Positions 11,280 to 21,595 of a stretch of DNA of 64,000 nucleotides are shown here, piece after piece; within the stretch, counting starts at the first letter, position 1; each line of letters opens with the position of its first letter. This DNA comes from Hsuehochloa calcarea (taxonomy: Eukaryota > Streptophyta > Magnoliopsida > Poales > Poaceae). The notes beneath the pieces are model-generated. The model did not search any database. It was not told where the DNA came from and saw nothing but the letters and a program-made list of their open reading frames with translations. Location: the NCBI GenBank assembly GCA_036346395.1, contig CM070594.1, forward strand, positions 27,685,385-27,749,384, written 5' to 3'. A program made the translations under genes and the position numbers.

Positions 11280-11699
11280 TGTTGTGAACTAGCAAAAGGA
11301 GTAAACATTCGTCGGAGGGAGGTCGGATGGCGACGACTTGAAATAGAACGGCGCTAGGTCAAGGAGGGCACCAATTGGGGGAGGAATAGATCTAGAATAG
11401 CCGGTCAAGGAACGACCACAGCTGGACTTTTGGGACTAGGAACTTGTTTATTCATCTTTGCTTGATAGATATATCCTATCCCTTTTATAGGAACGACCCG
11501 ACTTGACCCATAATAAACAATCTCTATTTATAAGGAAACCTCTCTATTGCATGAAATATATCTCTAAGAAAGTAAACCCAATTAACAAGCAAACTAATTA
11601 TTCTTATCTCTATTTCTCAACTACCAATGCACCCGCGGGCACGGCATGAACAGTGCGGAGGTGCTACAGTATCACATGTACTATTCGCTCTCGCCAACA
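11280..11699 (-). repeat. LTR of a minus-strand gypsy-type element (fragment A1)
   Basis: The unit runs TGTTGTGAAC to CTCGCCAACA, so on the minus strand it begins TGTTGGCGAG and ends GTTCACAACA. On that strand it has TATA-like TATAAATAG, then CTATAAAAGG, and an AATAAA signal further on, as expected for U3-R-U5. Next to it at 11700-11760 (minus strand) is a purine tract GAAGGGAGGG, which suits a polypurine tract, so this is a 3' LTR. Confidence 0.5.
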
Positions 11700-12830
11700 G
11701 TATCACACGCCCATGACAACTTCACCCTCCCTTCATGAAAACTCGTCCTCAAGCTGTGGTGGAGGCCATGGCAGCGCCAAGGCTGGCTTCGGGGGCGTCG
11801 TCTATGGGGATGGCAACAACGGAACCAACGATGGCACCGACACAGAGGATGACTGTAGTAGTAGGCTTCGTAGCACCACGACCGGCTCCGGTGGTATCGC
11901 CCATGGGGATGGCAGCGACAGAACCAACGGTGGTGCTGACAACTCGGCAGCAGAGGTCATGGTGGTTGGCTCTGATATCAATAAAGCAAGAAAGATGAAT
12001 TAATCTAGTCGCCCTCCCAATGTTATATCATCCCGATCTATAGTCTAATCTCTCATCCCACCAATTCGACATCAGCTGGCCTTCTTCCTGATGGTGCTTA
12101 CCCCGTTATGAACTAAGGTTCGTGACAATTAGTATCAGGGCCACTCACCATGGCTTCCGATGCCAAGTGTCCTTTTGTTGCCTACTCTTTCATGGCGAAG
12201 GAGAAAACAGCAGTAGAGGAGATGAAGAAGGCAAGGCGGGCTACGACATTGCTAGAGGCTGCAGCGGTGGAGGCACAAATGCAGGCCTTACACCTTCTTC
12301 CAAAACAGGCGACGCGGCCTTTTCAAGTGGCACGCCATTTTTATACGTAGGCGGCGCTGGTTCTCCCAAAGCCCACGCACATGGTGCATGCGGCAAGGCG
12401 TGATGGCGGCGGCGCTAGAGGAAGCTGTTGCAGAGCTACAACTACCAATGACGGTGCGTCCTCCATCCCCAAGGGCGGCAGAGTTTTCTCCGCTAGTAGC
12501 GATGCTGCACCCAACAACAGCAGCAATGACTACGCCATGCCCAGCGGTAGAGCTCAAGTGGCTGCAGAACCATCCAAGGCAACGTCGGAGGTTCCCATGG
12601 TGAAACCCTATCAAAGTGTGGGTTGGCATTTGGGCCGGTATGATGGGCCGCATCAACAGTCAGGCTTCCACTTCAAGTGTGTGGAGACTGCAAACGTCAA
12701 GACGTCGACATACTCTAGCTTGACAAGGAGCCGAAAGCACTATACTTCGTTTACGTAGGGCTTCCAAGGGTTGCAACCATGGCTGCTACCACAGCTCGAG
12801 AACGAGCTGCTTGTCGAGGACCAGAGAAGT
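11700..12830. mobile_element. Degenerate internal sequences of two LTR elements in opposite orientation
   Basis: A minus-strand primer-site-like motif (GGCTCTGATATCA at 11968-11980 on the plus strand) and a plus-strand one (TTAGTATCAGGGCC, about 12128-12141, just after GTTCGTGACA) face away from each other about 150 bases apart. The plus-strand one is followed by a short gag-like start at 12150 (MASDAKCPFVAYSFMAKEK). Near 12790 the text CAGCTCGAGAACGAGCTG and following purines look like a gypsy polypurine region. The coding sequence in between is reduced to short low-complexity frames. Exact element boundaries are not resolved. Confidence 0.4.
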
Positions 12831-13290
12831 TGCCATGTGCTTGAATTACTATTCATGTGCGTGAACAGTACTACAGGTACTGTAGTATTAGGATTAGGGA
12901 TGGATTACCTTCCTTGATAAGAATATATATTTCCCTAAATAGTTGATTATTTTTCTTGTATAGGATAAGTTAATTGGAAAATGTTAACTATTAGTTAGGA
13001 AGGTTATCTATTAGTTAGAAAGGTCATCTATTAGTTAAGAAAGTCATCATTTAGATTGATTTTATTCATAATTGTTAGAAGAGCCATCTATATAAAGAGG
13101 TCTATTGTAATCGTTAGCATTAAGAAATAATATGAATTAGTCTTAAGGCTCTCAAGTCCCTCTCACTAATCTAGATCCTTTCACCCTAGCAAGGCGTCCT
13201 TTCCTCTAAGTGTCATTCTACCTCTAACCGTCGCCGTCGGTCTCCTTTCCACGGTGTTTATCTCTTGTAATGTACTAGGTACATTACACA
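12831..13290 (+). repeat. LTR of a plus-strand element (fragment A2)
   Basis: The proposed start is TGCCATGTGC, right after the purine-rich end of an internal region. Three and a half copies of a 20-base repeat (GTTATCTATTAGTTAGAAAG type) at 12983-13057 lie just upstream of a TATA box ATATAAA (13090-13096), and an A-rich signal follows at about 13125. The right end may be the palindrome TGTAATGTAC-TAG-GTACATTACA at 13267-13289. The boundary is uncertain. Confidence 0.45.
13090..13096 (+). promoter_or_regulatory. TATA box of LTR fragment A2
   Basis: ATATAAA in the context CATCTATATAAAGAGG, immediately downstream of the 20-base tandem repeats. The position fits an LTR promoter. Confidence 0.5.
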
Positions 13291-13803
13291 TAATCAATAG
13301 ACGCTACATGTGAAAATCTCTTAGAAAAAATAAATCTTTTGCAACATAAAATACTAGGTAATCGCATAACTTAACCAACATTTTGCAAAGGTTTTGGTGT
13401 GCTTGTGAATTACTCCTAGCTCTTTTTCTCACTGTTCAACTACAGAAGATAGACGGTGTCCCATTGATCCATTTGAAAGTAAATAAATACACAAATTTTG
13501 TCTACTTTGAAATTACTTTAATGTCTTGTTCTCTTTAACTAAACATTTCCTTAAAATGAACACATATTTCACATTGTTTTTGGTACGGCAGTCTAAAATA
13601 TAAATGTATTATATGTGAACACAAGGTTCACTAGTTTAACATACAGTTTATAGCCCAACGCTCACCATGCTCATGACCAGCTCACGATATGCTTTTACCA
13701 TGGAAAGTATCAGATAGGATTGGACAGGATAATAACTTATCAACTTCGTCTCCAGCCAAGAAGTTTAATACACACACACACACGTTTCGTACTTCTAGGA
13801 ATA
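13291..13803. other. No gene recognised
   Basis: AT-rich intergenic sequence containing a short CA run near 13772-13784. No domain or element is apparent. Confidence 0.4.
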
Positions 13804-14123
13804 TGTACTCCTACTTCTAATATACCACTTAAACGAATATATTATACTTCTTTATCACTTTCAGTATAATTAAATACTAATCATAAGATACTCCAATGTG
13901 ACTTGTTTATAAAATTTCCATTGGAGCCCTTTATTTTTGTTATATAACCTTTTTCATATATAAAATGGGTATGTACATAAATTTTTCTATAAAAAGTGAA
14001 TTTTATTAAAAAAAAATTCATAAAACTCACTTTGGGGTATCTTATAATCATTATTGGAATATGCTCAAATAGATAAGGAGGTATCATCGCATGATTTAAG
14101 CGGTATATGAAAAGTGGGAGTAC
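13804..14123. mobile_element. MITE with about 30-bp terminal inverted repeats
   Basis: The left end reads GTACTCCTACTTCTAATATA and the inverted right end reads GTACTCCCACTTTTCATATA. Both continue into CC(A/G)CTTAAA. The unit is 320 bp and AT-rich with no coding capacity. The family is not assigned. Confidence 0.65.
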
Positions 14124-14155
14124 GTACTCTCAGGAGTACCATACCATTTTCCTAC

Positions 14156-14162
<7 letters not shown>

Positions 14163-14203
<41 letters not shown>
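14163..14203. repeat. TG microsatellite
   Basis: An uninterrupted run of about 20 TG units follows a short TA run. It lies just outside the MITE and downstream of the PPR gene. Confidence 0.95.
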
Positions 14204-14205
<2 letters not shown>

Positions 14206-14567
14206 GCACTCGAAAAGGGGGGCTTAAACAAAGTGTAAGGGCAAATAACAATTCTAATGGGAAAAAATATCAACAAGCAGCTTTGGAATACCACAACAAG
14301 AGGATTTGATTCATCAAAATTTGAAGAATTTCTAATGGCACTGACAGTGAGTTACATAAGATAATAAATGTCAATTAAAGTCCCATTTAACAGTGATGCA
14401 TAGAAACAGTGAATTTTGTCTTGCAAAAAATATATTCAAACATAAATACTCCCACAAATAATTTACAGTTTGAATCATAGTTTTAGTTTTCTATTCTATT
14501 CTGACTTCCAGTGGAAACAATCGAAGTACTTACTTTTCTTGTTTTGTGGAAGTCAGCTATAAGCTGC

Positions 14568-16778
14568 TCATATCAATTCCAATTGATCTTCTACATGGGA
14601 TTCTCCCAATACATCCAGTTCTTCATCGAATGAGAATTTAGATGTTGGATGGTATCCTTCATCCTTCATATGTTTAGCTAGCCTTATCAACTCTACATTT
14701 ATATTTTTCGCCTCAGGATGCTGCTGTTCCCCAACAACAAACACATGAACTCGGCTGTTAAGCTCAACCCAGCTGCATCCTGGATCTTTGCTAACTCCTC
14801 GTTGTCTCATCAAATGTCTCACCCGCTCAACATCATTCCATTTTCTCTGGGAAGCATAGATGTTTGACAACAATATATATGCTGAGGAGTCCCCAGTACC
14901 TAATTCCATAAGCCGTTCACCTGCATATGCTCCAACATCAAAATCCCGTAAACTGCGACATGCTCCTAGTACTATACGCCACAACCATGTTCCATGGTCA
15001 ATAGTAATTGACTCTATGAAGTCCTTTGCTTCCTTCAGCATCCCTGCTCGGCTAAGAATATCAACCATGCAAGCATAGTGATCCAGCCTAGGAGTTAAAC
15101 CATAGTCTTTGGTCATTGACCTAAAATAAATCCATCCTCTGTCAACTAGGCCCATGTGACTACAGGCACACAATACATTAATGAATGTTATATGATCAGG
15201 TGCAGTGCCCTCTAGCTTCATCTCCTCAAACAGGCCCAGTGCGCCATTGCCATGCCCATTTTGTGAAAAACCAGAAATGATCGAGTTCCATGCAATGACA
15301 TCCCTGTCAGGCATCCTTCTGAAGACAACCATGCCATCTTCAAGGTTCCCACACTTTGAATACATTGTAGACAAGGCACTTCCAACAGGAGCCCCCAAAC
15401 CAAACCCATATTTCAAGATTTGTGTGTGCAATTGCTTCCCTGGCTCCAATGCTGTAAGGCCAGCACATGCTCTAAGAACGCTAGCTATAGTCAAGTTACT
15501 GGGTATGATGCCATCCTTGTCCATCCTGGCATACAACAACAGTGCTTCCTCGTGCTCCCCATTCTGCACATGCCCGGCAACCATCGCAGTCCAAAGGACG
15601 ATGTCAACCTCGTACAACTGATCAAACCCTTCCTTCGCATCACCAATACAGCCACACTTGGCATACATGTCCACCAGTGCGCTCTTGACATACACCTGCG
15701 CCTCAAACCCAAGCTTCACCATCAAACCATGTGCTTGCTTCCCTACTGCTAATGCTCCCACATCACTACACGCGTTCAGTACACCAACAAAGGTGAACTC
15801 TGTTGGTGAGAACCCTGCAGAATGCATGTGCAAGAACATCCAAACTGCACTCTCCGCCTCACCATTCTGCGCATACCCAGTGATCATCGCCGACCAAGTG
15901 ATTGAATTCCTCTCCTTCGACGACTCAAACACATGCAAAGCTGCACCCATACAATCAGCCTTCGCATACATCGTGACAAGCGAATTCTCCACTGACACAA
16001 ACCCCACCAACCCATCCTTCACAATGAGCCCATGCAGTTGCAACCCCATGGGCAAACCCAATGGCACACTAACCGCGCTGAGAACTGCCGTGGCAACGAA
16101 CTCATTTTTCTCCAACGGGCACTCCCGAAGCATCAGCCGGAAGATCTTAAACGCCTCCTCGGAGCACTTCCCCGCAGCATACCCTGACACCATGGCGGTC
16201 CAGGACACCGCGTTGCGGAGTGGCATTTCGTCGAACACCCTCCGGGCGTCGGGGGCTAGGTCCAGCTTGCAGTACATGTTGAGCAGGGCGGTGGATACGA
16301 ACACATTGGAACTGGCAGAGGGGAGCTTGCAAGAGAGAGCGTGGGCCGCGGCTCCGGCGGAGGCGGAGTGCGCGCGGGCGGCGGCGGTGAAGGCAGCGGC
16401 GAAGGAGTGCGGGGAAGGGGGGACAGTGGAGGAGGAGAGCATGGAGCGGAAGTGGAAGAGCGCGGCGAGGGGGCGGTGGTGGGAGAGCGGGTTGAGGAGG
16501 GAGTTCCAGGAGGCGACGTCGCGGGCGGCACAAGGGATGTCGTCAAAGACAGCGAAGGCGGCAGGGAGGAGCGGGCGCGGGAGGGCGGAGTAGAAGGTGA
16601 TGAGGGAGTTGGAGACGGGCGCGTGGGAGGCCGCACCGGACTTGAGCGCCCAGGCGTGGAGGGCCTCGCCGTCGCGTGGGCGGGCGGCGCGGCGGAGGTG
16701 CTCGATGAATTGCGTGTGGGACATCTGCCGCAAGGCGGAGGGCGCCGCGCCTGCCATGCTGGAGGCGGGCAGCGCCAA
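14568..16778 (-). CDS. Pentatricopeptide repeat (PPR) protein, PLS class with E/E+ tail
   Basis: An intact intronless frame of 736 codons. PPR proteins of this class bind organellar RNA base by base and usually guide C-to-U editing in mitochondria or plastids. Motifs repeat at intervals of about 31-36 residues across residues 30-620, with clear examples VSWTAMVSGYA, ITWSAMITGYAQNGE, VLWTAMVAGHVQNGE and IAWNSIISGFSQNGHG, and helices such as ALVDMYAKCGCI and ALSTMYSKCGNL. The C-terminus carries the E and E+ signature (LLSNIYASQRKWNDVERVR, then DPGCSWVELNSRVHVF and HPEAKNI) but stops without a DYW deaminase domain, so an editing role would need a partner deaminase. The N-terminus is Ala/Ser/Arg rich with few acidic residues, which suits an organelle presequence. 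Methionines at residues 8 and 19 are alternative starts. The 5' third is GC-rich and the 3' end is not, as in many grass genes. Confidence 0.95.
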   Translation of the reverse strand: MALPASSMAGAAPSALRQMSHTQFIEHLRRAARPRDGEALHAWALKSGAASHAPVSNSLITFYSALPRPLLPAAFAVFDDIPCAARDVASWNSLLNPLSHHRPLAALFHFRSMLSSSTVPPSPHSFAAAFTAAARAHSASAGAAAHALSCKLPSASSNVFVSTALLNMYCKLDLAPDARRVFDEMPLRNAVSWTAMVSGYAAGKCSEEAFKIFRLMLRECPLEKNEFVATAVLSAVSVPLGLPMGLQLHGLIVKDGLVGFVSVENSLVTMYAKADCMGAALHVFESSKERNSITWSAMITGYAQNGEAESAVWMFLHMHSAGFSPTEFTFVGVLNACSDVGALAVGKQAHGLMVKLGFEAQVYVKSALVDMYAKCGCIGDAKEGFDQLYEVDIVLWTAMVAGHVQNGEHEEALLLYARMDKDGIIPSNLTIASVLRACAGLTALEPGKQLHTQILKYGFGLGAPVGSALSTMYSKCGNLEDGMVVFRRMPDRDVIAWNSIISGFSQNGHGNGALGLFEEMKLEGTAPDHITFINVLCACSHMGLVDRGWIYFRSMTKDYGLTPRLDHYACMVDILSRAGMLKEAKDFIESITIDHGTWLWRIVLGACRSLRDFDVGAYAGERLMELGTGDSSAYILLSNIYASQRKWNDVERVRHLMRQRGVSKDPGCSWVELNSRVHVFVVGEQQHPEAKNINVELIRLAKHMKDEGYHPTSKFSFDEELDVLGESHVEDQLELI

Positions 16779-18888
16779 TGTGTCAGCAGCTGATCGTTGT
16801 TTATTTATTGGACGCGACTAGCGCTATGACTGCCAATTGCAGTAGCAGGAGGGGCAAGCCGAGGCGGCCGAAGGTCGAGCCGGCCGGGCGCGGTGCAAGA
16901 GCCTAGCCGAGGGGGCGTAGGAGCACGGGGAGTTAAACATCGTCTCAAAGAACATCATAATCAAAATCAAAACATTTGAACAAAAACGAATTGAAAAAAT
17001 TGCAATAACACCGTAAATAGTATACAACACTTTGGTTCTATAGATGCAACATATTTTCTCTACATATGTAACATCTTAAAGAACAATATGCAACATTATT
17101 CTAAACGGGATGCAACATTATTTTCAATGGGTCACAACATCAAAACATTCACAAACATCAGAACATCAGAACCGTGGCGTAGCGCCGTTGGGCCAGGCCG
17201 GGTGTATGAGGGGAGAAGCACGAGGGGAACCGAGGAGGAGGCACTCACGGGCGCAGCGCAAGGCCGGAGGAGCGGGCCGAACCGGAGAGGCAAGCAGCAC
17301 AGGAGAGGAGGCGCTGGGACTAGGCCGAGCTGCCAGGCCGGCAACGGTGGCGGCGGCAGCTAAGCCAGGAAGGAGCTCGGTTCGTGCGGCGCAAGGGAAC
17401 TAGAGGCGGCGGCGCCGGCAGCCGGCGGCCGGAGGGAGCTTCACCCATGGCGTAGTCGGGCGTAGCCCCTGTGCGTGTGTGTGTGTGTGCTGGAGACAGT
17501 GCGCGTGTGTGTTGTGGCTGGAGAGATATAGGTGTGCTGGGCAGTTCGTGTGTGCTGCTGGGTTTAGAGAGATAAAATAACGGGTGTAAATGGTTGGTTG
17601 AGAGCGTGGGAACTAGAACGTCTAAACTTTTTAAAGGGCCAGGACGATATGTGGCTTATCATTGCCCTTATTTATTTTCTGAAAGAATCGTTCTTTGTTT
17701 ACCACGTCGTGTGTTTTACCCAAATAAGTCTATGACAAAAAAAACATACGGAGATAACAGGAACTGGCGAATGTGTTGTTGGATGTTTGCAACAGTTCAA
17801 TTGAACGTTGGAGTAGTTCAACTGAAATATTTTACTTGGTTTTTTTAAAATTTTATATAAAAAAAGTACAAAATATTTACGCTACAATGTCCCTTGGAAA
17901 TCGCATGCAAAAATAACATAACTTACGTATTTATAACTCAAAAAGTAGAAAGCAAAACGAGCACACTGCATTATGGGCTAACTCACCCCCTCCCTAATCC
18001 AAGGCCCCACATGTGCCATCGTGGCACACCACATCATCTTCTCCTCCACCACCTAATTTTTCCTTGTGTCACTGTAGTTCAAATTTCTGAATCGGTGGTA
18101 AAGTGGAGATGTGCGTGCAGTGATGGCTCACGCTGAGTCGGCTTCTCCCGAGAGGCATATAGCACGAGGCGTCCACGAGCCATCGCCAAAGGTGGCGACA
18201 CTCGCAAACTAGCTGGAGGGGGTGGACGGCCCAAGGGGCATAGTCTTTTAAGTATATTAAAATCACAAAAACTTTAAGTTGAGTGGTGTATTAGATATTT
18301 TAAAAATGTATAGACGTCTTTTAGTTTCCACAATATCTCTGATCTTCAAGTTTGACCACTTTTTAATGTGTAAATTAATATAATCTCAATCGGCCCACGT
18401 AGATAAGCCATATATATGTGCATTCCTACCTATAAACTTCTGGTTATGCTACTGCACAGCAGAGGTGTTTCATAGCTCTACACTCCCTGCATGTGAAATA
18501 TGCAAATTTTAAAGCAAGTTAAGCATTTAGGTTGCAAACCACCCACTACTCTCATACTAACTTGCAATTTATTTTTACGTGGATAAAAAGATTTAGAAAA
18601 CAGCATGAAATAGGAAATTAATATCTACAGCACCCTTCAGTTGGAGACATAAGAGAACGCATCATGTGGTTCATCACTAATAAATACTTTATGTATGATG
18701 AACTAGGGTGGCAATGAAAGCGCGACAAGGCGGCAAAGGCGCTGGCGTTGGTGTTGGTGTTGGGGAAGACGGTATAGCATCCAGCCGTCGTATCTCCACC
18801 TACTAATTGGGCATACCTGGTTTTGTCCATCGTCATCCTCTCACTTGGTGCCCTTCCTTTCTAGGTCGGTGACCTCGCCGCTGCCGTC
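16779..18888. other. Upstream and intergenic region of the PPR gene, repeat debris
   Basis: No gene is recognised. At 17043-17160 a loose array of ATGCAACAT-type motifs (GATGCAACAT, ATATGCAACATT, GGATGCAACATT, CACAACATC) is followed by a GC-rich stretch to about 17520 containing a short GT run at 17476-17489. This combination is common in dispersed grass repeats, but I cannot name the family. The remainder is AT-rich. The 48 bases before 18889 are the left flank of copia element 2. Confidence 0.45.
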
Positions 18889-19125
18889 TGTTGGCCTAGA
18901 CCGAAGATGAACACACGCAAGAACACAAGAAATTTTTATGCCCCTGGATCAACAGTAGCTTTTCTAAATTTCTCTTGCTCTATTGCTCTTGATGTTTAAC
19001 TTACAAGACCATAGGTATCTTTATATAGGCTTGAGCACTCCAATTCATTTCAGAGTAGGAAACCTACTCGGACTCACATTAGGAAACCAAAAAGGAAAGA
19101 CTTTCTAAACAAGATTATTCCAACA
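18889..19125 (-). repeat. 3' LTR of copia element 2
   Basis: 237 bp, TGTTGGCC to CCAACA on the plus strand. A minus-strand TATA-like motif (CCTATATAAAG, about 19018-19028) matches the equivalent position in the other LTR. The polypurine tract (minus strand TTAAGGGGGTGAT) abuts it at 19126-19138. Confidence 0.93.
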
Positions 19126-19171
19126 ATCACCCCCTTAATCTTGTTTCTTTATCTTGATCACCCCGATCTTC

Positions 19172-19750
19172 TCACGTATTTGAATTTTCAAGTCTTCCTC
19201 TTTTACCTGCACTCCCGTGCGTCATTCCTTCATGGGCCAATAACGCCCTACTGTCTGTGTTTGCTCCATCCTGAGCCATGCACAAACCAACGCTTGTCGC
19301 GCCTCGTACCTGAATTGAACTAGTCCTTCCTTGCACGTCTGCCTGGGCTGGAGCACCTGCTCCCACGACCACCTGGGTTTCGCCATTACCTGAGCCTCTC
19401 GCTCCTCTCTTTTGGACCAAATCTGCCAACTTCCCTACGTACATCTTAGCTGAGGCTACACCGCCTCTCCCTTCTGCTGTGCCTGCATGCGGGTTGGGTT
19501 CATGGGCTTGACCCGAGCCGCTGGTTCCTCCAGTAGCAACTACATGCGCGTGGGACTCGCCATCCCCTTGAGTGCCCCGTGTGCCTTCCTGCGTGCTATC
19601 TGCACCCCCCAAGGCTCCACCTGCTGCGCCAACCGCGTGCATCCCTGGGTCCCGCCATGTCCTTAGCCGGTGAGATCAACAACGCCTGAGACCTCCTGTC
19701 CTGGCTCTACTCCCCAGTGCCCCTCCAAACTATCATTCACACAAACCGAT
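19172..19750 (-). pseudogene. copia element 2 linker region next to the 3' LTR
   Basis: A Gly/Ala/Thr-rich frame without known domains (19642-19172). Sequence of this composition sits between integrase and reverse transcriptase in intact copia elements, so the deletion probably joined the protease end to this linker and removed RT and RNase H as well. That reading is inference. Confidence 0.45.
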
Positions 19751-20236
19751 TTACAAGCTTTCAAAGAAATTTTGTACAACCGGTTCGGAGATTTTTTTTA
19801 CCTTCATCAACGGATCTTTTTTCTTGTCATAGACACGCAAGAACTCATTCTGCAGCACCACCCTGCACCCCCTTTCCGCCAACTGCCCGAGACTGAGTAT
19901 GTTATTACACAGACTTGGTATATAATAGATTTCAGTTAGCATGATCTGATCACCATTCTTGCATTGCAATAGCATTGATCTTTTGCCTCTTATTTGCACC
20001 GTGGAGCCGTCGCCAAACTTGATTTTGCCCGAAATCTTCTCGTCAAGCTCATAGAACATGGAGCGATCTCCCGTCATGTGATTGTTTGCTCCATTGTCTA
20101 AGTACAACTCATCAGTATGATCATGGTTGCCTCCCTCCGTGCGTAGTTTAGGAACTACATTCTCCTCGCTCAACATCACCATGACCGTGCCTGTTGACAC
20201 ATAAGGAGAGAAGCGTGGTCGGCTCGTCGCCTTCAA
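19751..20236 (-). pseudogene. copia element 2 protease region
   Basis: The frame contains LYLDNGANNHMTGD, the copia aspartic protease active-site block (usually LDSGASxHMTG). It is followed by GKIKFGDGSTVQIRGKRSML and YYIPSLCNNILSLGQL, which mark the start of the integrase-proximal region. The coding match ends at about 19790; everything expected after it is deleted. Confidence 0.85.
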
Positions 20237-20251
20237 TAGCTCGGGTGAGGT

Positions 20252-21342
20252 TTAGCTCCTCGCTCTTCTTCTTGTTTTGACAATCCAAGTATAGTGCTCA
20301 TATTTGTCGTAGTTGAAGCACTTTATGTGGTCGCGCACTCGACGCCAGTAGTGACCATATTTATCACATTTAAAGCACTTAATATGTGACTTGCCATGGG
20401 ATCTGTCATCATCGTCTTGCGTAGCCCAATCTCCACGTTCTCCTCTGCCGCCTCGCTCACGCCCGCGTCCACGCTCACGGCTTCTTGATGAGCCACGGTC
20501 GTCCTCCTCCGATGAGTCCTTATAAAATTGTCTGCCACCAGTGGGCTTCTGTCCGCCAGACGATCTCTTGCCATACTCACGCTGCTTCATGTGGGCAAGC
20601 CACTCCTCTTCTGTGAGGAGGAGGTGTCCGCCGGCACCGTTGGCGTTGTCTTGTTCGAAGCGCTCTTCTATGGCCTTCAGTCGTCCAGTGAGTTCTTCCA
20701 CCGAGAGCGTATGTAAGTCAACGAGTGTCTCAATTGAGATCACTACCTGAGAATACCTTGGCGGGACGACACGGAGGAATTTTTTAACAACGCGGTCTTC
20801 CTCAATCTTGTCCCCGAGTATTTCAAAGTTGTTGACTAGGCCGGTGAGCCGCATTGTGAAGTCATCCACCGACTCACTGCTCTTGAATTTGATGTCATCA
20901 AATTCTTTGCGTAGCGTCTCGCGCTTTGCTTCGCGACACGTTGGACACCCATGCGCATTGTCTTGATGGTGTCCCATGCGTCCTTGGCGGTGTTCTTGAC
21001 TGCAAGCGTAGATAGCATCTCCGACGGAACGGCTCGGAGTATGGCAGACAACGCCATCCTATTGTCGTGGTAGTCACCATTGCCGGGGTCGATCGCCTCC
21101 CACAAGTCTTGCGCTTGTAGATTCACGCTCATCACGAGAGACCAATCTCCATAGTTGGTTCTTGTCAACATCAGGTATACGACCGAGCCTCCTGACTCCC
21201 TCACCACGCGATGGATCACAACATCCCCACCGCCACCGCTGCCGCTACGGATCCCGCCTCGGCCGTAAGGCCGCGTCGCCGGGCATCCTTGGCCGGGTAG
21301 GTGAGTGGGAAGATGATCGATGCATCGCCGGATCGAGTACAT
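20252..21342 (-). pseudogene. copia element 2 gag
   Basis: The gag opens with MYSIRRCIDHLP and carries the copia capsid signature LTRTNYGDWSLVMSVNLQAQ and WEAIDPGN, then AKDAWDTIKTMRMG. A frame change near 20940 leads into TLRKEFDDIKFKSSESVDDF and GDKIEEDRVVKKFLRVVP. The C-terminal part is rich in Arg, Gly and Ser, and the first knuckle CFKCDKYGHYWRRV has lost its last cysteine. The knuckle block is then repeated (HIKCF at both). The protein would bind element RNA if made. Confidence 0.85.
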
Positions 21343-21354
21343 GCTCTGATACCA
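21343..21354 (-). other. Primer-binding site of copia element 2
   Basis: The minus strand reads TGGTATCAGAGC, a perfect match to the initiator methionine tRNA complement, two bases from the LTR. Confidence 0.9.
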
Positions 21355-21356
21355 AT

Positions 21357-21590
21357 TGTTGGCCTAGACCGAAGATGAACACACGCAAGAACACAAGAAA
21401 TTTTTATGCCCCTAGATCAACAGCAGCTTTTCTAAATTTCTCTTGCTCTATTGCACTTGATGTTTAACTTACAAGACCATACGTGTCTTTATATAGGCTC
21501 GAGCACTCCAATTCGCTTCGAGTAGGAAACCTACTCGACTCACATTAGGAAACCAAAAGGAAAGACTTTCTAAATAAGATTATTCCAATA
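21357..21590 (-). repeat. 5' LTR of copia element 2
   Basis: 234 bp, the partner of the LTR at 18889. It differs from the partner at scattered single bases and short indels only. Confidence 0.93.
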
Positions 21591-21595
21591 CCGTC

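Larger units (their letters stand above)
18889..21590 (-). mobile_element. Complete non-autonomous copia element 2, target duplication CCGTC
   Basis: The two LTRs are nearly identical (18889-19125 and 21357-21590), and CCGTC occurs directly outside both (18884-18888 and 21591-21595). The internal region on the minus strand has a primer-binding site, gag, protease, a low-complexity linker and a polypurine tract, but no reverse transcriptase and no integrase core. The element is 2.7 kb and must have moved using enzymes made elsewhere, or lost pol after insertion. The right LTR ends CCAATA instead of CCAACA, a single change at the terminus. Confidence 0.93.

Noticed and set aside
11735..11998. 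Possible secreted repeat protein (Met/Ala/Thr/Pro-rich frame)
   Set aside because: It overlaps a minus-strand primer-site-like motif and an internal duplication in retrotransposon debris; composition alone is not evidence of a gene.
15658..16593. A 311-codon plus-strand frame
   Set aside because: It lies antisense to the PPR gene in its GC-rich 5' half; the open frame is a by-product of codon bias, and it has no domain of its own.
17132..17403. Arg/Gly-rich frames on both strands near 17.3 kb
   Set aside because: No domain, overlapping frames on both strands, and the region behaves as a GC-rich dispersed repeat next to ATGCAACAT motifs.
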